Shown piece after piece: positions 32,880-33,292 of a DNA stretch of 33,292 nucleotides. Source of the stretch: an uncultured Clostridia bacterium. Its GTDB lineage: Bacteria; Bacillota; Clostridia; Oscillospirales; CAG-272. The stretch is taken from the NCBI GenBank assembly GCA_944384525.1, contig CALWTR010000009.1, positions 1-33,292 on the forward strand, given 5' to 3'. Each line of letters opens with the position of its first letter. Position 1 is the stretch's first letter. Under the pieces are notes generated by a model. The model had not been told where the DNA came from and did no database searches. It was given only the letters and a program-made list of their open reading frames with translations. Position numbers and translations under genes: made by a program.

Positions 32880-33119
32880 ATGGCGGACACGCTGATATAT
32901 CAATGCCCTAACTGCGGAGCCGGGCTGAAATTCAACGCAGAAAACCAGAATTTCGAATGCGAATTCTGTCTTTCTACTTTCCTTGAAAGTGATCTTAAAA
33001 ATGAATCAGCAGAGGAAAAGGCAAAGAGCAAGGATAAAGCCGACAAGGAATTCTGCGACGAGATGAACGAGTGTGTATGTCCGAGCTGCGGAGCGGAGAT
33101 AACTACCGACCTCAACACC
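32880..33119 (+). CDS. zinc-ribbon protein (TFIIB-type), cut by a chimeric junction
   Basis: Starting at ATG 32880, 5 bases after the SPFH stop, the frame encodes [18 protein letters not shown] and then CEFCLSTF, forming a first zinc ribbon. A charged helix ([17 protein letters not shown]) and a second ribbon [16 protein letters not shown] follow. Relatives continue with a further CPYCG-type ribbon and a membrane segment; here the sequence changes to unrelated DNA near 33119. The natural gene is therefore incomplete. It would be the partner of the SPFH protein, in the manner of the B. subtilis ydj operon. Confidence 0.8.
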
Positions 33120-33292
33120 CAAACTCGCGGACGTCATCGCCAAGGCGAAGGCGGCGAATATGCCCAACGACAATATCGAGCGCTCCATCAAGCGCGCGGC
33201 GGGCGACATCGGGAACAGGGACTAAAAGGAACCCACCAACGGGGGCAAGGGCGGGGCGGGGGAGGCGGAAAACATCGCCACGCCCACCACAA
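33120..33292 (+). pseudogene. yebC: high-GC yebC fragment at the window end (probable assembly chimera)
   Basis: In the frame starting at AAA 33121 the sequence reads [20 protein letters not shown] and then [14 protein letters not shown], which is the conserved N-terminal region of the YebC/TACO1 family. At 33223 a TAA stands where the family has tyrosine (DYKEITYEGYG). The following codons keep the expected spacing but are garbled (KE, T and G remain). The block is much richer in G+C than the rest of the window, and the last 70 bases contain only two T. It looks like foreign, low-quality sequence joined at the contig end. Confidence 0.75.

Overview
The window reads as a stretch of an uncultured Firmicutes genome, most likely a gut Clostridium-type bacterium of the Oscillospiraceae/Ruminococcaceae kind. 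The pointers are moderate GC, strong sigma-A promoters (several match or nearly match TTGACA-17-TATAAT), AGGAGG-type ribosome binding sites, a tryptophan T-box in front of a trpXYZ-type transporter, a type III glutamine synthetase, SLH-domain and cadherin-like surface proteins, and a short DVITTS peptide of the kind scattered through gut Firmicutes. The taxonomic call is inference.

Layout. 1-7133 holds metabolism: purB and a partial purA (minus strand), a branched-chain aminotransferase (minus), and a divergent T-box-controlled tryptophan ABC transporter (plus). 7150-10847 has the glutamine synthetase III gene, with a promoter that lies upstream of an intrinsic terminator, and an SLH-domain exported protein. 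10902-15465 has an NAD(P)HX repair enzyme (minus), a cytidylate-kinase-like protein (plus), a YwaF/TMEM164-like membrane protein (plus) and a membrane-anchored EEP-fold hydrolase (minus). 15607-21543 carries a very large SF1 helicase-nuclease fusion that looks like a single-gene defence protein, and a GH127 glycosidase.

21699-31418 is the accessory region of most interest, entirely on the minus strand. A five-gene operon with overlapping ends encodes an HPr-kinase-like protein, a PqqD-like peptide-binding protein, a Ser-His signal peptidase, an ABC exporter and a nucleotidyltransferase. This is the tool set of a peptide-modification (RiPP-like) pathway, but without any cyclase or radical SAM enzyme. 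Upstream lie a 1467-residue multidomain surface protein, a decayed copy of a small peptide gene and, behind a shrunken paralogue of the surface protein, an intact 33-residue peptide gene. The peptide is the best candidate substrate of the operon. The C-terminal module, the peptide gene and the hairpin behind it have been duplicated as a unit.

31437-33292 holds an SPFH/zinc-ribbon protein and the start of a second zinc-ribbon protein. The second gene breaks off near 33119 into a high-GC, error-laden fragment of yebC from a different genome or locus, so the last ~170 bases look chimeric. No tRNA, rRNA, CRISPR array, insertion sequence or phage gene was seen.
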